Shown: positions 9,741 through 18,813 of the stretch, in pieces
Layout: the number at the start of each line of letters is the position of its first letter
Position numbering within the stretch: the first letter of the stretch is position 1
NCBI RefSeq assembly: GCF_012927185.1
Contig: NZ_JABBGB010000002.1
Location: 558,001 to 622,000 of the forward strand
Reading direction: 5' to 3'
Length of the DNA stretch: 64,000 nucleotides
Source: Pseudoflavitalea sp. G-6-1-2
GTDB lineage: Bacteria > Bacteroidota > Bacteroidia > Chitinophagales > Chitinophagaceae
Program-made: the position numbers and the translations under genes
Notes under the pieces: generated by a model
What the model saw: the letters and a program-made list of their open reading frames with translations, nothing else
Database searches by the model: none
Told to the model about the DNA's origin: nothing

Positions 9741-10688
9741 TTATCGGGCTTTCAGCGCCAGCAATCCTGCCCCCCAGCAACCTGCATAAATTCCCAGTTG
9801 CGAAGCCACTATTTCGCATTGCTGCATACTCAGGGGTTGAGCCCATTTTGCAGCTTCTGCTGCAATGGACGGGATCAGCGGAATAGCCGGACCAAACACA
9901 CCACCACCCATGATGATCTTCTCCGGATTGAAGACACTTACGAGATTGGCGACAGCCATTCCCCATAATTCAATGCATCGCCGGATCACTTCAGTGGCTA
10001 ATTCATCACGCGTTTCAAACGCGGCAAACACAGCAGCAGCGGTCAGTTCAGCAGGTGTCGATCTGCGCAGCACGCCTTCGTAGGCAGGCATTTCATGCAG
10101 CAGCTCTTTGGCAAGTTTGGCAATGCCATCACCTGAAGCACTGCTCTCGAAGCAGCCGCATTGCAAATATTTTGAGTGGTAAGGTTGCGTGAGAGCCATC
10201 CATCCGATGGCGCCGGCAGCATCATGCCTGCCGCGGAGAAAATGCCCGTCGCTGAGAATGCCCGCTCCGATGCCGGTTCCCACACCAAGAAAGATGGCGT
10301 CTGAACAGCCGCGCGCAGCGCCTTTCCAAACTTCTCCCATGATGTAACAGGTTCTGTCGCTATCGATAGCAACCGGAATGCCGGGTGCAACTGCGCTGAT
10401 CTCTTTGAGTAACGGATAATGACCCCATCCGGGAATATTGGGAGCCCATACTGTTCCGTCTTTTCGGTTGCTGATACCCGGTACACAGATACCGATGGCA
10501 CGCACGGGGTCGTTCTTTCCTTTCTGAAGCCGCAGGAATTTCTCCAGTTGCTGCACCATCAAAGCTGCAACTGCTGCGCCTGTTCTGCGTTCGAGCGGTA
10601 CAGACTCATGAGCAGTCATATCAGCATCAGCGGTAAATGCAGCAATGGCGAGCTTTGTGCCACCGAGATCCATTCCTATCAGCGACAT
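9741..10688 (-). CDS. ROK-family sugar kinase with altered sugar-binding motif
   Basis: The 315-residue protein carries an intact N-terminal phosphate loop (GMDLGGTKLA, residues 5-14), the catalytic Asp111 in AIDSDRT, and a glycine-rich GVGTGIGAGI segment (135-144), so kinase activity is expected. In the usual ROK sugar site, however, the Glu-x-Gly-His element reads AGAIGWMAL (about 158-166), replacing Glu by Ala and His by Trp. The zinc motif is reduced to QCGCFES, with only two of the usual Cys. It follows the GH9 gene by 32 bases. It probably phosphorylates the sugar imported by the MFS protein, perhaps glucosamine or GlcNAc, but the altered pocket makes the substrate uncertain. Confidence 0.85.
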   Translation of the reverse strand: MSLIGMDLGGTKLAIAAFTADADMTAHESVPLERRTGAAVAALMVQQLEKFLRLQKGKNDPVRAIGICVPGISNRKDGTVWAPNIPGWGHYPLLKEISAVAPGIPVAIDSDRTCYIMGEVWKGAARGCSDAIFLGVGTGIGAGILSDGHFLRGRHDAAGAIGWMALTQPYHSKYLQCGCFESSASGDGIAKLAKELLHEMPAYEGVLRRSTPAELTAAAVFAAFETRDELATEVIRRCIELWGMAVANLVSVFNPEKIIMGGGVFGPAIPLIPSIAAEAAKWAQPLSMQQCEIVASQLGIYAGCWGAGLLALKAR

Positions 10689-10720
10689 AAAATAAAGGTT
10701 TCAGGTTGCTAAAAAGGCCG

Positions 10721-12481
10721 TCAGGGTTTTCCCGAAGACCACTGGAATGCAGCCAGCAGATACACCAGCGAAGCCGTTCCATCCATGGTTGGTTCGTTGG
10801 TGGAATAGTCGCCATAATCATCATGATACACTGCCAGCTGACTTTGAAATGGCGCGTACAGATCAGGATTGAACAATTGTATCCCGATCAGATTATTGTA
10901 TATGTTTCCGTAAACAGGTCCATCTACCAATCCGCCGTCGATCGGCGCCTTCATCAGATGCGTGAAAGCCGCATGCGGATCAGTGGGTGTATCGCCATGC
11001 GCTGGCAATCCATACACCATGGAAGTACCCCAAGGGTTACAACCGAATAACCAGTCGAAGTTAGCCTGTTCCAGTTGCTGGAACTGTTTATCGTTTGTTA
11101 AGGAGCGATACCAGTAACACTGAATAGCAAAGGATGCCGTGAGATTGTTGCTGCACCAGATAAATGGAACACCACGATAGAAAGCATTCTGGCTTGCCTT
11201 CTTCCAAACTCTTTCGATACCGGTTCTGTAATAACCGAGCACTTTGGCGCGGTCGGCGCCTTTCAGTTTTTTCGCCAGCTCATAATGTCCGAGGTTGATG
11301 AAAGGATACCACTGATAATGTTTTGCAGTGTCCTCACCAAACCATGGCGTAACAGGTTCGTCGGCTGCATAGCGCATCGCATCTGCAATGCGGCCGGTTG
11401 TGGCTGCACCAAATTCCATATCATCCACCCAGTTGTCTTCTGCATAGATGTAAGGAGATTTCACCGAGGCTGTTTGCGTAACACCTGGTTTCTTCAATGC
11501 AAACTGATAAGCTGTGCCGGCTTTCAAATGCATGAGATCGCTATAGGGTTTGTCGATGTTTTTGTAGATGCCGGATGCAATGGCAAATGCTCCCGCGAAT
11601 TTAGCAGCAGTGCTCGATGTTCCGGTAGTATTGTTCATGAATTTGCCACGCACCTGCGGTTCGCCGGTGATGAAGTATACCGGACGTTCATATCCTCTTC
11701 CGTACATGCTGTCGAGTTTGGGAATGCGCATGCCTGCATGATCTCGGTCGTCAGCGATCTGATTGAACATCCAATCGGATTTCGGATGCATTTTCAGCAG
11801 CCAGTCCAGCCCCCACTTTGCTTCATCGAGTACATCTGCAATGCCGTTGCTTCCGGCTAATCCGTTGGCTGCATGCGCATCTTTGAATACTGTTGGAAAA
11901 TCTCGCCAGGCCATCAGCAGATGGGCTGTTGCATTGGCAGAAGTGGTGGAATACTGAAGATAATCGCTCGCATCATGCCATCCTCCTGAGACCGGAATGA
12001 AAGTGCTATCCGGCATCGGGCCGTACAACGAATATCCATCGTACATATGACAACTGTCTTTCAGAAAAGAATTAAAGCCAGAGCGTTGCTGACGCATATA
12101 CCGAAGACAAAAATCAGCGGCTCCGTCATATACATTTTTCGCAATGCGGAAATACGGCGAACGTGCATTGCCTGCCTGCAAATAATAGGTGCCGGATTTT
12201 GTGAAGGACGAAAAATCGAGCCGCTGCGATTGAGCAAACGGGCCGTAACTTCCCATAGCCTTGCCTGCTGTTTTTCGAAGTACTTTTTTGCCAGTGGCCG
12301 AATCGACGAGAACGAACTCCTTAACCGGAACAGTGCCCTTGCTGCCCCATACCGCCACTTTCACCCCTTGCGGAGCATACCCAAGCTGATTGATGCGAAT
12401 CCAGGCAGGATCTGCATTCTGAGCTATTGCAGAAATTATGGAAATTGAAACAGAGAGAAGGCAGGCAAGTTTTTTTATCAT
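10721..12481 (-). CDS. Glycoside hydrolase family 9 enzyme
   Basis: The 586-residue protein has a signal peptide (ending near AIAQ, about residue 21), an N-terminal Ig-like CelD_N domain (about 26-112) and a GH9 (alpha/alpha)6 barrel. The catalytic base pair is Asp170/Asp173 in GGWHDASDYLQY. The general acid is Glu563 in YSTNEPT, in a good match to GH9 signature 2 except that the final Asn is Thr. GH9 includes cellulases, but also exo-beta-D-glucosaminidases known from Vibrionaceae chitosan-oligosaccharide loci. As first gene of an operon with a ROK kinase, an MFS transporter and nagA, it is more likely to act on GlcN/GlcNAc oligomers than on cellulose. Export to the periplasm is expected. 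Confidence 0.9.
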   Translation of the reverse strand: MIKKLACLLSVSISIISAIAQNADPAWIRINQLGYAPQGVKVAVWGSKGTVPVKEFVLVDSATGKKVLRKTAGKAMGSYGPFAQSQRLDFSSFTKSGTYYLQAGNARSPYFRIAKNVYDGAADFCLRYMRQQRSGFNSFLKDSCHMYDGYSLYGPMPDSTFIPVSGGWHDASDYLQYSTTSANATAHLLMAWRDFPTVFKDAHAANGLAGSNGIADVLDEAKWGLDWLLKMHPKSDWMFNQIADDRDHAGMRIPKLDSMYGRGYERPVYFITGEPQVRGKFMNNTTGTSSTAAKFAGAFAIASGIYKNIDKPYSDLMHLKAGTAYQFALKKPGVTQTASVKSPYIYAEDNWVDDMEFGAATTGRIADAMRYAADEPVTPWFGEDTAKHYQWYPFINLGHYELAKKLKGADRAKVLGYYRTGIERVWKKASQNAFYRGVPFIWCSNNLTASFAIQCYWYRSLTNDKQFQQLEQANFDWLFGCNPWGTSMVYGLPAHGDTPTDPHAAFTHLMKAPIDGGLVDGPVYGNIYNNLIGIQLFNPDLYAPFQSQLAVYHDDYGDYSTNEPTMDGTASLVYLLAAFQWSSGKP

Positions 12482-12510
12482 GACAAGAATCGGTTAAGAA
12501 ATTTCAGCTT

Positions 12511-12574
12511 GCTGTTTTTTGCTGTTTTCGATAGTGTAATTTAGAAATAATGCACGAATCAGCAAAATAAAATA
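12511..12574. promoter_or_regulatory. Repeated GCTGTTTT boxes, possible DeoR-type operator
   Basis: The divergent region between the GH9 gene (start at 12481) and the DeoR-family gene (start at 12627) holds two direct copies of GCTGTTTT at 12511-12518 and 12521-12528. A related AGCAAAAT on the opposite strand lies at 12561. DeoR-family repressors commonly bind short repeats. A 12-base match (AAAACAGCAAAA) is found again upstream of the second SusC gene near 18696-18707. Function is inferred. Confidence 0.35.
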
Positions 12575-12596
12575 CCCTTAAAATGAGGGCAGTTTT

Positions 12597-12604
12597 TATC
12601 TTTG
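12597..12604 (+). promoter_or_regulatory. Promoter -7 element of the DeoR-type gene
   Basis: TATCTTTG is an exact match to the Bacteroidota -7 consensus TAnnTTTG. It would give a start of transcription some 15 to 20 bases before the ATG at 12627. I do not see a clear TTG at the -33 position, so the promoter may depend on a regulator. Confidence 0.45.
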
Positions 12605-12626
12605 TTTCTCAACATCAATTCTAACC

Positions 12627-13370
12627 ATGCTGCAGGAAGAACGCCAGAACATCATCATCAATCAGATCAATCTGCACCATAAGGTACTCACTACCGATCT
12701 CAGCAAGTTACTGAATGTTTCACTGGATACTGTCCGCCGCGACCTGCACGAACTCGAAGAAAGTGGCAGGATTGTGAAAGTGCATGGCGGCGCCGTTTCC
12801 AAATCTTTTCATCTCCCCTTTCAGCAGCCACAGGTATATGCGCGTGAAGAGAAAAAAGAGATCGCCTACAAAGCGCTCGGATTATTCAAGGAAGGCATGA
12901 ATGTATTGATGGGCGGAGGCACTATCATGCTCGAACTCGCACGCATCATTCCAAAGAATCATAAAGGAACCGTCTTCACTGTCAGCCCGTTGGTGGCGCT
13001 GGAGATTGCGCAACGATCTACGATCCGTGTAATTCTTATTGGCGGCGAAGTGAGTCATGATGCGTATGTCTGTACCGGCCCTACCGTGATCAGTCAACTT
13101 TCCGAACTTCGTGTAGATCTGTCGTTCATCGGCGCAAACGGTTTGTCTGTAAAAGACGGACTCACCGATAACGACTGGGATGTGATGCAGGTAAAGAAAG
13201 CGCTGATGAAAGCTTCCGATAAAACAGCAGTGCTGAGCATTTCCGAAAAACTCGATACTACACAAAAAATGCAGGTGAGCCCGCTTCGTTCTTTCGAATG
13301 CATCATCACAGAATTATCACCCAACGACAAGCGGTTGCAGAAATACGCCAAGGTCACTAAAGTGGTGTAA
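12627..13370 (+). CDS. DeoR/GlpR-family transcriptional regulator
   Basis: This 247-residue protein has the standard DeoR layout: an N-terminal helix-turn-helix (about residues 6-57, with TTDLSKLLNVSLDTVRRDL and the following VHGGA) and a C-terminal sugar-phosphate sensor domain (about 75-230, with GGGTIMLELAR and FIGANGL). Family members repress sugar catabolism and release DNA when they bind a phosphosugar. It is divergent from the GH9-to-nagA operon and convergent with the second SusD/SusC pair, so it is the likely regulator of one or both. It ends 40 bases before a strong shared terminator. Confidence 0.93.
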   Translation: MLQEERQNIIINQINLHHKVLTTDLSKLLNVSLDTVRRDLHELEESGRIVKVHGGAVSKSFHLPFQQPQVYAREEKKEIAYKALGLFKEGMNVLMGGGTIMLELARIIPKNHKGTVFTVSPLVALEIAQRSTIRVILIGGEVSHDAYVCTGPTVISQLSELRVDLSFIGANGLSVKDGLTDNDWDVMQVKKALMKASDKTAVLSISEKLDTTQKMQVSPLRSFECIITELSPNDKRLQKYAKVTKVV

Positions 13371-13410
13371 TCCGCTACCAGCATTATTTTCAACATACTC
13401 CAATAAAAAA

Positions 13411-13435
13411 GAACGGCCCCTCCGGAGGGCCGTTC
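13411..13435. terminator. Bidirectional intrinsic terminator
   Basis: A 9-base-pair GC-rich stem (GAACGGCCC with GGGCCGTTC) and a 7-base loop lie between the convergent DeoR and SusD genes. On the minus strand the stem is followed by TTTTTTATTG; on the plus strand by TTCTTCAT. It should stop transcription from both sides, most efficiently that of the SusC/SusD operon. Confidence 0.85.
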
Positions 13436-13452
13436 TTCATACATCTCTGATC

Positions 13453-15147
13453 TTACTTCCAACCCGGATTCTGTGCCAACTCACTGCCATGATCTGCATA
13501 GAGTTTCATCTGATCGATCGCCAAAGGATTGAGATATACTTTGGGATCGGAGAAAACACGCTGCACATCGGCAGTCCAGGCAGGAATGATATATCCCTCA
13601 GCGGCATCATTTTCGAGATGAATGCCAATCATGTTGGGATATTGAGCGCGACTCACCCATGCGCCGCGGTTAACATCAGTGTTCAGGGAGGTAGTATAGT
13701 CGAGTTTCTTCCAGCGACGGAGATCATCGAGACGGAAGCCTTCGAACATCAGTTCGGTACGGCGTTCTCGCCTGATCTCCCAAAGCAATGAAGAAACAGT
13801 GGCATCACGTTTTGGATCATCATATGTTACACCATTCACAGCCGGCTGATCGCCCATTACCTGCAATGCAGGCATAGCAATGCCCGGCCTCGCACGCAGT
13901 TTGTTGATCGACTTATCCAGATCAGCCTGCGTTATTCCGCCCAGCTCTGCTGCGGCTTCTGCATAATTGAGCAACACTTCTCCTAAACGAAGAACAGGTG
14001 CATCGGTGATATTGAGGTTGCTGCTTCCTTCCGTGGCATTCACCAGCGCATCGTTGAGGAATTTACGAACAGCATATCCCGAAGTGCTGAGCACAGCCGT
14101 TACGCCATTGATGCGATACTCCTGTACGAAGGTCTCGATCATGCGCGGATCGCGGTCTGCCATCACATTCGCTATTCCTTTATCGCCTTTGTATTTGGTG
14201 CTTACAGCAATGGGCAATCCATCGTTGCAGAGAAAAGATTCGATGGCATTTTTGGAAGTACCGCTTTGTCCTTCTTTGTTTACATAACTGTGCAGGCTAT
14301 GCGTAATATTTCCGGTAGTGTACTCACGATACAGCATCACTTCCGTTTTTCCGGCGAGATCAACAGAATTGAACACAGTTCTGTAATTGTCGTTGATGCT
14401 GTATTTATTGGAATTGATCACCTGCTCCGCTGCCCATTTGGCCTGTTGCAGATACTCGGTGCTTTTGGCAGCATTGATACCATGGTATTTCAGCCAGGTG
14501 CCTTCAAACAGAAAGATGCGGCTCATGAAACCCAGCACCACATTTCGGTTCACTACCAGTCCGGCTTTACCGTCCGATTCCCGAACATACTGCGCTGCAT
14601 ATTTGAAATCTTCCAGCACTTTATCCATCACCAGCACGCGCGAGTCGCGGGGTTTGTAGAGGTCCGGATCGGTTTCCGTCATTTCCTTATCGTACCAGGG
14701 CACATCTCCGAAAGATTTCACCAGATCGAAGTAAGCCATGCCTCGAAAAAATCGCGCAATGCCCGACCAGTGCTCTTTCGGTTCTTTATCCATTGGTACG
14801 CGCTGTACACGATTGAGCATGATATTGGCTTTGCGTACCCAGGAAAAATCCCAACCCGTACCCGCTGCTGCTGCCGGTGGCACTTTCACGAAAGGGGTTG
14901 GGATCGATGGAGCAAAATCATCGTTCAACGATTGTCCGGAAAAAAATTTCCCCCAGGTATAACTCGAACCATAACCACTGAAAAAGTTGGGATAGAAGCC
15001 CCATGCAAATGTTCTTACATTGTTTTCGTTGCTCCAGTAATTCTCGTCGAGCAATTGATCGAGTGGCAATTTCTGAAGGAAATCTTTTTTACAGCTCCAT
15101 AAGGTTGTTATGGAGATGAGTAAGACGATTATTTTTTTGTATCGCAT
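13453..15147 (-). CDS. SusD/RagB-family nutrient-binding outer-membrane lipoprotein
   Basis: A full-length SusD protein of 564 residues. The signal peptide ends in a lipobox at Cys19 (TLWSC, then KKD). The N-terminal SusD-like part includes a RFFRGMAYFDLVKSFGDVPW segment typical of the family's TPR helices. The C-terminal RagB/SusD domain contains EIRRERRTELMFEGFRLDDL, also a strong family signature. It starts 10 bases after the stop of the SusC gene and forms a surface-lid partner for it. Ligand unknown; placement beside the DeoR and GH9 genes suggests an amino-sugar oligosaccharide. Confidence 0.94.
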   Translation of the reverse strand: MRYKKIIVLLISITTLWSCKKDFLQKLPLDQLLDENYWSNENNVRTFAWGFYPNFFSGYGSSYTWGKFFSGQSLNDDFAPSIPTPFVKVPPAAAAGTGWDFSWVRKANIMLNRVQRVPMDKEPKEHWSGIARFFRGMAYFDLVKSFGDVPWYDKEMTETDPDLYKPRDSRVLVMDKVLEDFKYAAQYVRESDGKAGLVVNRNVVLGFMSRIFLFEGTWLKYHGINAAKSTEYLQQAKWAAEQVINSNKYSINDNYRTVFNSVDLAGKTEVMLYREYTTGNITHSLHSYVNKEGQSGTSKNAIESFLCNDGLPIAVSTKYKGDKGIANVMADRDPRMIETFVQEYRINGVTAVLSTSGYAVRKFLNDALVNATEGSSNLNITDAPVLRLGEVLLNYAEAAAELGGITQADLDKSINKLRARPGIAMPALQVMGDQPAVNGVTYDDPKRDATVSSLLWEIRRERRTELMFEGFRLDDLRRWKKLDYTTSLNTDVNRGAWVSRAQYPNMIGIHLENDAAEGYIIPAWTADVQRVFSDPKVYLNPLAIDQMKLYADHGSELAQNPGWK

Positions 15148-15157
15148 AATGCAACTT

Positions 15158-18100
15158 TTAGAATGAGATTTGGATACCTGCAGAGAAAGATTTGTGATAA
15201 GGATACACCCTTCCGAATGTATTGGGATCGCCCAATCCGGCTGTAGTGTAGTCTACTTCCGGATCGATCGGCACTCTCAGATGATCCCATGTGATGAGGT
15301 TTTCACCACTCACGTACACGCGCACATTATTCAGATGTGCTCGTTTGATCAGCTTCTGCGGCAGCTTGTATCCGAAGTTCAGCACCTTCAGTCTGGTATA
15401 TGCCATATTGAGCAGGTACTTTGTTTGCGGCAGAAAATTGCGTGTACCATTGCTGTTGATATGATCCGTTGGCCTTGGATAATACGCATCGGGACGTTCG
15501 GGCGTCCAGTAATCGAGCTGATGATCGTACCAGCCCTCCCCTGGTCTGTAACCGGGTATCACAACCGGACCGCTCGCCCAGAGATCACGTTTACCTACGC
15601 CCTGAAAGAATACACCGATATCGAATCCCTTGAATTCAGCAGTCAGCCGCAACGCATACTGGTAGCGGGGTGTAGAGTTTCCGATGATATGCTGATCGCC
15701 GGGATTGCTTACCGTGTTGGTGCCGATATCGATCTTCCCATCCTTATTGAGATCTGCGTATTTGATATCTCCGGGGCCATAGAAGAAAGCACCTTCTTCC
15801 CACCGTTCCTGTTTCGCTACGCCGGGTTTCATTACATATTTCCCGTTCACCATAATGAGGTTGCCGCTTCCATCCTGTTCAAAATCGTCTTTGGTGAAAA
15901 AGCGATCTGTGGTATATCCCCATATCTCGCCCATGGTTTTACCTGAGTAGTGAGAGCTGATATCTTTTGTGTCGTTGGCAAATTTGGTGATCACTTCTTT
16001 GAAGTCGGAGACGTTTCCCATTACACCCAGCAGCAGTCCGTTGTTGAATTGTTTATACCAATCTACCGAAACCTCCCACCCTGTTGTGCGCAGCTCCGCG
16101 AAATTCAGTACAGGCGCTGAAGTACCGAGGGTCGACGGAACCGAGATAGCATTGGAAATGATATCGCTGGTTGTACGGCGATACCAGTCGAAAGTAACGC
16201 CCAGTGTATTGTTGAACAATCTGGCATCGGCGCCGATATCGAGCATCTGCACTTTTTCCCAGCTGAGGCTGCTCGACACTAATGGAGGATTGGTGAAAGT
16301 CAGTTGATTCGCACCTCCGATGAACCATCCCGAAGAAGTAGAATTCATTGTACGCAGGAATTTATTTCCTCCTACACTTTGGTTGCCTACATTACCCAAT
16401 GATCCACGCAGTTTCAATGAACTCAGTATGGGCTTGCTGAAATCCATGAACTTCTCCTCAGTGATCAGATAACCGAGCGACATCGACGGGAAGAAAGCCC
16501 ACTGATCGTCGCGGGGAAAACTCGATGAACCATCGTAACGCCCATTCACTTCCAGCAGGTATTTGTCTTTATACGCATAGTTCACTCTTCCCACATAACC
16601 GAGCGTAGCCCAGTGACTGTGGCTGCTCGATGCATACTGGTCGCCGGTAGCGAGGTTCACTTCTCCGAAATCCTCATTGATCAATCCGCGTCTTTCGGAT
16701 CGCTGACTGTATACTTCGTATTTCTCAGCATCTGTTCCGAGAATGAACTTGAGACTGTGATCATTTATTTTTTTAGTGTAGGTAGCGAAACCGCGCAAAG
16801 CATGTCGTTCATTTCTTGCAGCAATCGCCACTGCACGATCGTACGTTGCAGAAGTGTATTTGGAATAATTGAGTCCGGTGTATGCCCAGAAATTGTAAGC
16901 ACTCACTGTACCACCGGTCTGCAGCTCGTTGTAATTGGCGTTGTGATAGGTGTAGTCGAGATCTACAGTTAATCCTTTGATGAGCTTGAAAGTTCCGCCG
17001 AGTGAGATGCGGCTCATATTGTCTTTTTGTGGAATCATGCTGGCTTGTTCCACTTCTGTGATGGAACTGCGGAATGGCTTTCCTTCGTATGTGCCATAGG
17101 GATAAAATGCCGGCCAGCGCGTGATGTAATACCAGGGATCATACACATCGCTGGAGAAAAGGTAAGGTACCGTTCTTTTTGCGCGGCTCATCACTACTTT
17201 GCCGCGTGCCGTGAACCAGTCCGCAAGCTGGGAAGTAACACCCAGTGTGGCATTGAACCGCTGGAACTCATCCGGGTTCACTTTGAGCACACCCTTTTGT
17301 CCGAGATAGCCAAGCCCAAGCGTGAAGCCTGTCTTACCGCTTGTTCCGGAGAAATTGATATTGTGAGATTGTTGCGGCGTGTATTCGCGCATGTACATTT
17401 TCATGGGGTCCCATGGACGATAGAAAAAGAGTTTGGTGCCAACGAGATCGAAGTCGCGGCCCATCACCATATCGTTTCCGAGATCTTGTCCTCCGTATTT
17501 GCTTTGCCACTCTTTCATTTTCTCCAATGTAGCCTGACTGTAATAAAGTCCCAGCACATTGAATTCATTGGTGGTAGGATTGGCACGCTGATTAGCTTTC
17601 AGCATCATCTCCGTTCCTTCTACGATGGGCGCTACTTTCGGAGTGATGGTAGGTTTATTCCAGGAGAAGTTGTTGGAATAACTGATGGCGCTGCGATCGC
17701 CGCCCAGCTTGGCTGTGCGGGTAGTGATGAGAATTACGCCCCATGCACCACGCGTTCCATAAAGAGAAGTAGAAGCCGCATCTTTCAAAACTGAGATGGA
17801 CTCAATATCATCCGGGTTCAGGAGGCGGAGATCGGGGAACTCCACGTTATCGACGAGGATCAGTGGAATTGCACCCGGACCGTTCAATGATCCGAACATG
17901 CCTCTGAGCCTGATCTGCGGATTGGTACCGATATCACCGCTGGGCGTAGTGATGGTCAATCCGGGTACAGCTCCCTGCAAGCCGCGCGCGAGATCGGTGA
18001 TGGGGCGGCTTTTCAGCGTTCTGTTAACATTTACAGTGGTTACAGAACCGGTAAGGTTGGCTCTGCGCTGGGTTCCGTAACCAACTACTACCACATCGTT

Positions 18101-18415
18101 CAGACTTTCATTCTGCTGAGACATGGTGATATTGATTACAGATTTCTTTCCTACTTCCACTTCCTGAAGCGCATAGCCCACGAAGGAGAACTGCAGTGTT
18201 TGGCCGATACTGGCTACGATCGAATACTTTCCGTCGGTGCCGGTTTGTGTAGTGCGGTTGCCATTTTTAACTGAAACAGTCACACCGTTCAGTGGCGATT
18301 TTCCATCTTCAGCCCGAACGGTACCGGTGATGGTTAGTTGCTGCGCAAAGAGGGGAAAACTACAGCATAGCATTGCGCAAACAGTAAGCGCAAAGAGGAT
18401 GGCTCTTTTTGTCAT
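15158..18415 (-). CDS. SusC/RagA-family TonB-linked outer-membrane transporter
   Basis: The preferred start is the ATG at 18413-18415, giving 1085 residues that open with a normal signal peptide (MTKRAILFALTVCAML, ending near LFAQ). A longer in-frame start at 18505 adds 30 residues without signal-peptide character. After the signal come a carboxypeptidase-regulatory-like domain, a TonB-box region near DVVVVGYG, a plug with PLILVDNVEFPD and the barrel. The SusC signature DGVP is here DNVE, a mild departure. It has no STN domain. It is transcribed with the SusD gene downstream and presumably imports the product recognised by that protein. Confidence 0.92.
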   Translation of the reverse strand: MTKRAILFALTVCAMLCCSFPLFAQQLTITGTVRAEDGKSPLNGVTVSVKNGNRTTQTGTDGKYSIVASIGQTLQFSFVGYALQEVEVGKKSVINITMSQQNESLNDVVVVGYGTQRRANLTGSVTTVNVNRTLKSRPITDLARGLQGAVPGLTITTPSGDIGTNPQIRLRGMFGSLNGPGAIPLILVDNVEFPDLRLLNPDDIESISVLKDAASTSLYGTRGAWGVILITTRTAKLGGDRSAISYSNNFSWNKPTITPKVAPIVEGTEMMLKANQRANPTTNEFNVLGLYYSQATLEKMKEWQSKYGGQDLGNDMVMGRDFDLVGTKLFFYRPWDPMKMYMREYTPQQSHNINFSGTSGKTGFTLGLGYLGQKGVLKVNPDEFQRFNATLGVTSQLADWFTARGKVVMSRAKRTVPYLFSSDVYDPWYYITRWPAFYPYGTYEGKPFRSSITEVEQASMIPQKDNMSRISLGGTFKLIKGLTVDLDYTYHNANYNELQTGGTVSAYNFWAYTGLNYSKYTSATYDRAVAIAARNERHALRGFATYTKKINDHSLKFILGTDAEKYEVYSQRSERRGLINEDFGEVNLATGDQYASSSHSHWATLGYVGRVNYAYKDKYLLEVNGRYDGSSSFPRDDQWAFFPSMSLGYLITEEKFMDFSKPILSSLKLRGSLGNVGNQSVGGNKFLRTMNSTSSGWFIGGANQLTFTNPPLVSSSLSWEKVQMLDIGADARLFNNTLGVTFDWYRRTTSDIISNAISVPSTLGTSAPVLNFAELRTTGWEVSVDWYKQFNNGLLLGVMGNVSDFKEVITKFANDTKDISSHYSGKTMGEIWGYTTDRFFTKDDFEQDGSGNLIMVNGKYVMKPGVAKQERWEEGAFFYGPGDIKYADLNKDGKIDIGTNTVSNPGDQHIIGNSTPRYQYALRLTAEFKGFDIGVFFQGVGKRDLWASGPVVIPGYRPGEGWYDHQLDYWTPERPDAYYPRPTDHINSNGTRNFLPQTKYLLNMAYTRLKVLNFGYKLPQKLIKRAHLNNVRVYVSGENLITWDHLRVPIDPEVDYTTAGLGDPNTFGRVYPYHKSFSAGIQISF

Positions 18416-18813
18416 AAGCAAGTTCGTTTTAGTAAGGTGTTGTAAAAGCCGTCGTGCGTTTTTCTGCTGTAAATTTATATTTAAAATCAAATACCGCACA
18501 AACACGAAAGGAAAGTTTTTCGAAGTTTTTGAAACGATAACAGTCGAATCGCATCAAATCAAGAACAGACAAGGCTTTATGAAACTCAAAATCAATTATG
18601 CGAAAATAGCAGGCAATCAGCAGCATTGCCTTTTTCTGCGTGTTTTAGCAACCACTTATTTCCCTCACGCAGATACACGCAAAGAGGAATTGCAAAAAAC
18701 AGCAAAACAGAAGAGGAGAATCGGACGTAAAACAGATTCCACAATGAGGAAAATGTTCCACACCTAACAGTTCGATATCATAACTAAGAGGAATACCCTA
18801 ACTAACAGGCATA
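18416..18813. other. Control region of the second SusC/SusD pair, no gene seen
   Basis: This stretch of about 400 bases separates the SusC start from the end of the GNAT gene. Short reading frames in it have no recognisable features. It contains AAAACAGCAAAACAG near 18696-18710, sharing 12 bases with the repeat in the DeoR/GH9 intergenic region, and several TTTTTCTGC-type stretches. I could not find a convincing TAnnTTTG promoter for the SusC operon. Confidence 0.5.

Noticed and set aside
8581-9966. Longer MFS reading frame with an N-terminal extension to 9966
   Set aside because: The extra 79 residues overlap the ROK kinase gene in another frame and look random (Cys- and Trp-rich); the ATG at 9729 starts a normal membrane protein.
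15158-18505. SusC start at 18505
   Set aside because: The extra 30 residues are not signal-like, while the ATG at 18415 is followed by a clear signal peptide.
18544-18767. Plus-strand frame in the SusC control region as a gene
   Set aside because: Composition is Lys/Gln/Arg-heavy with no protein-like pattern, and it reads through probable promoter sequence.
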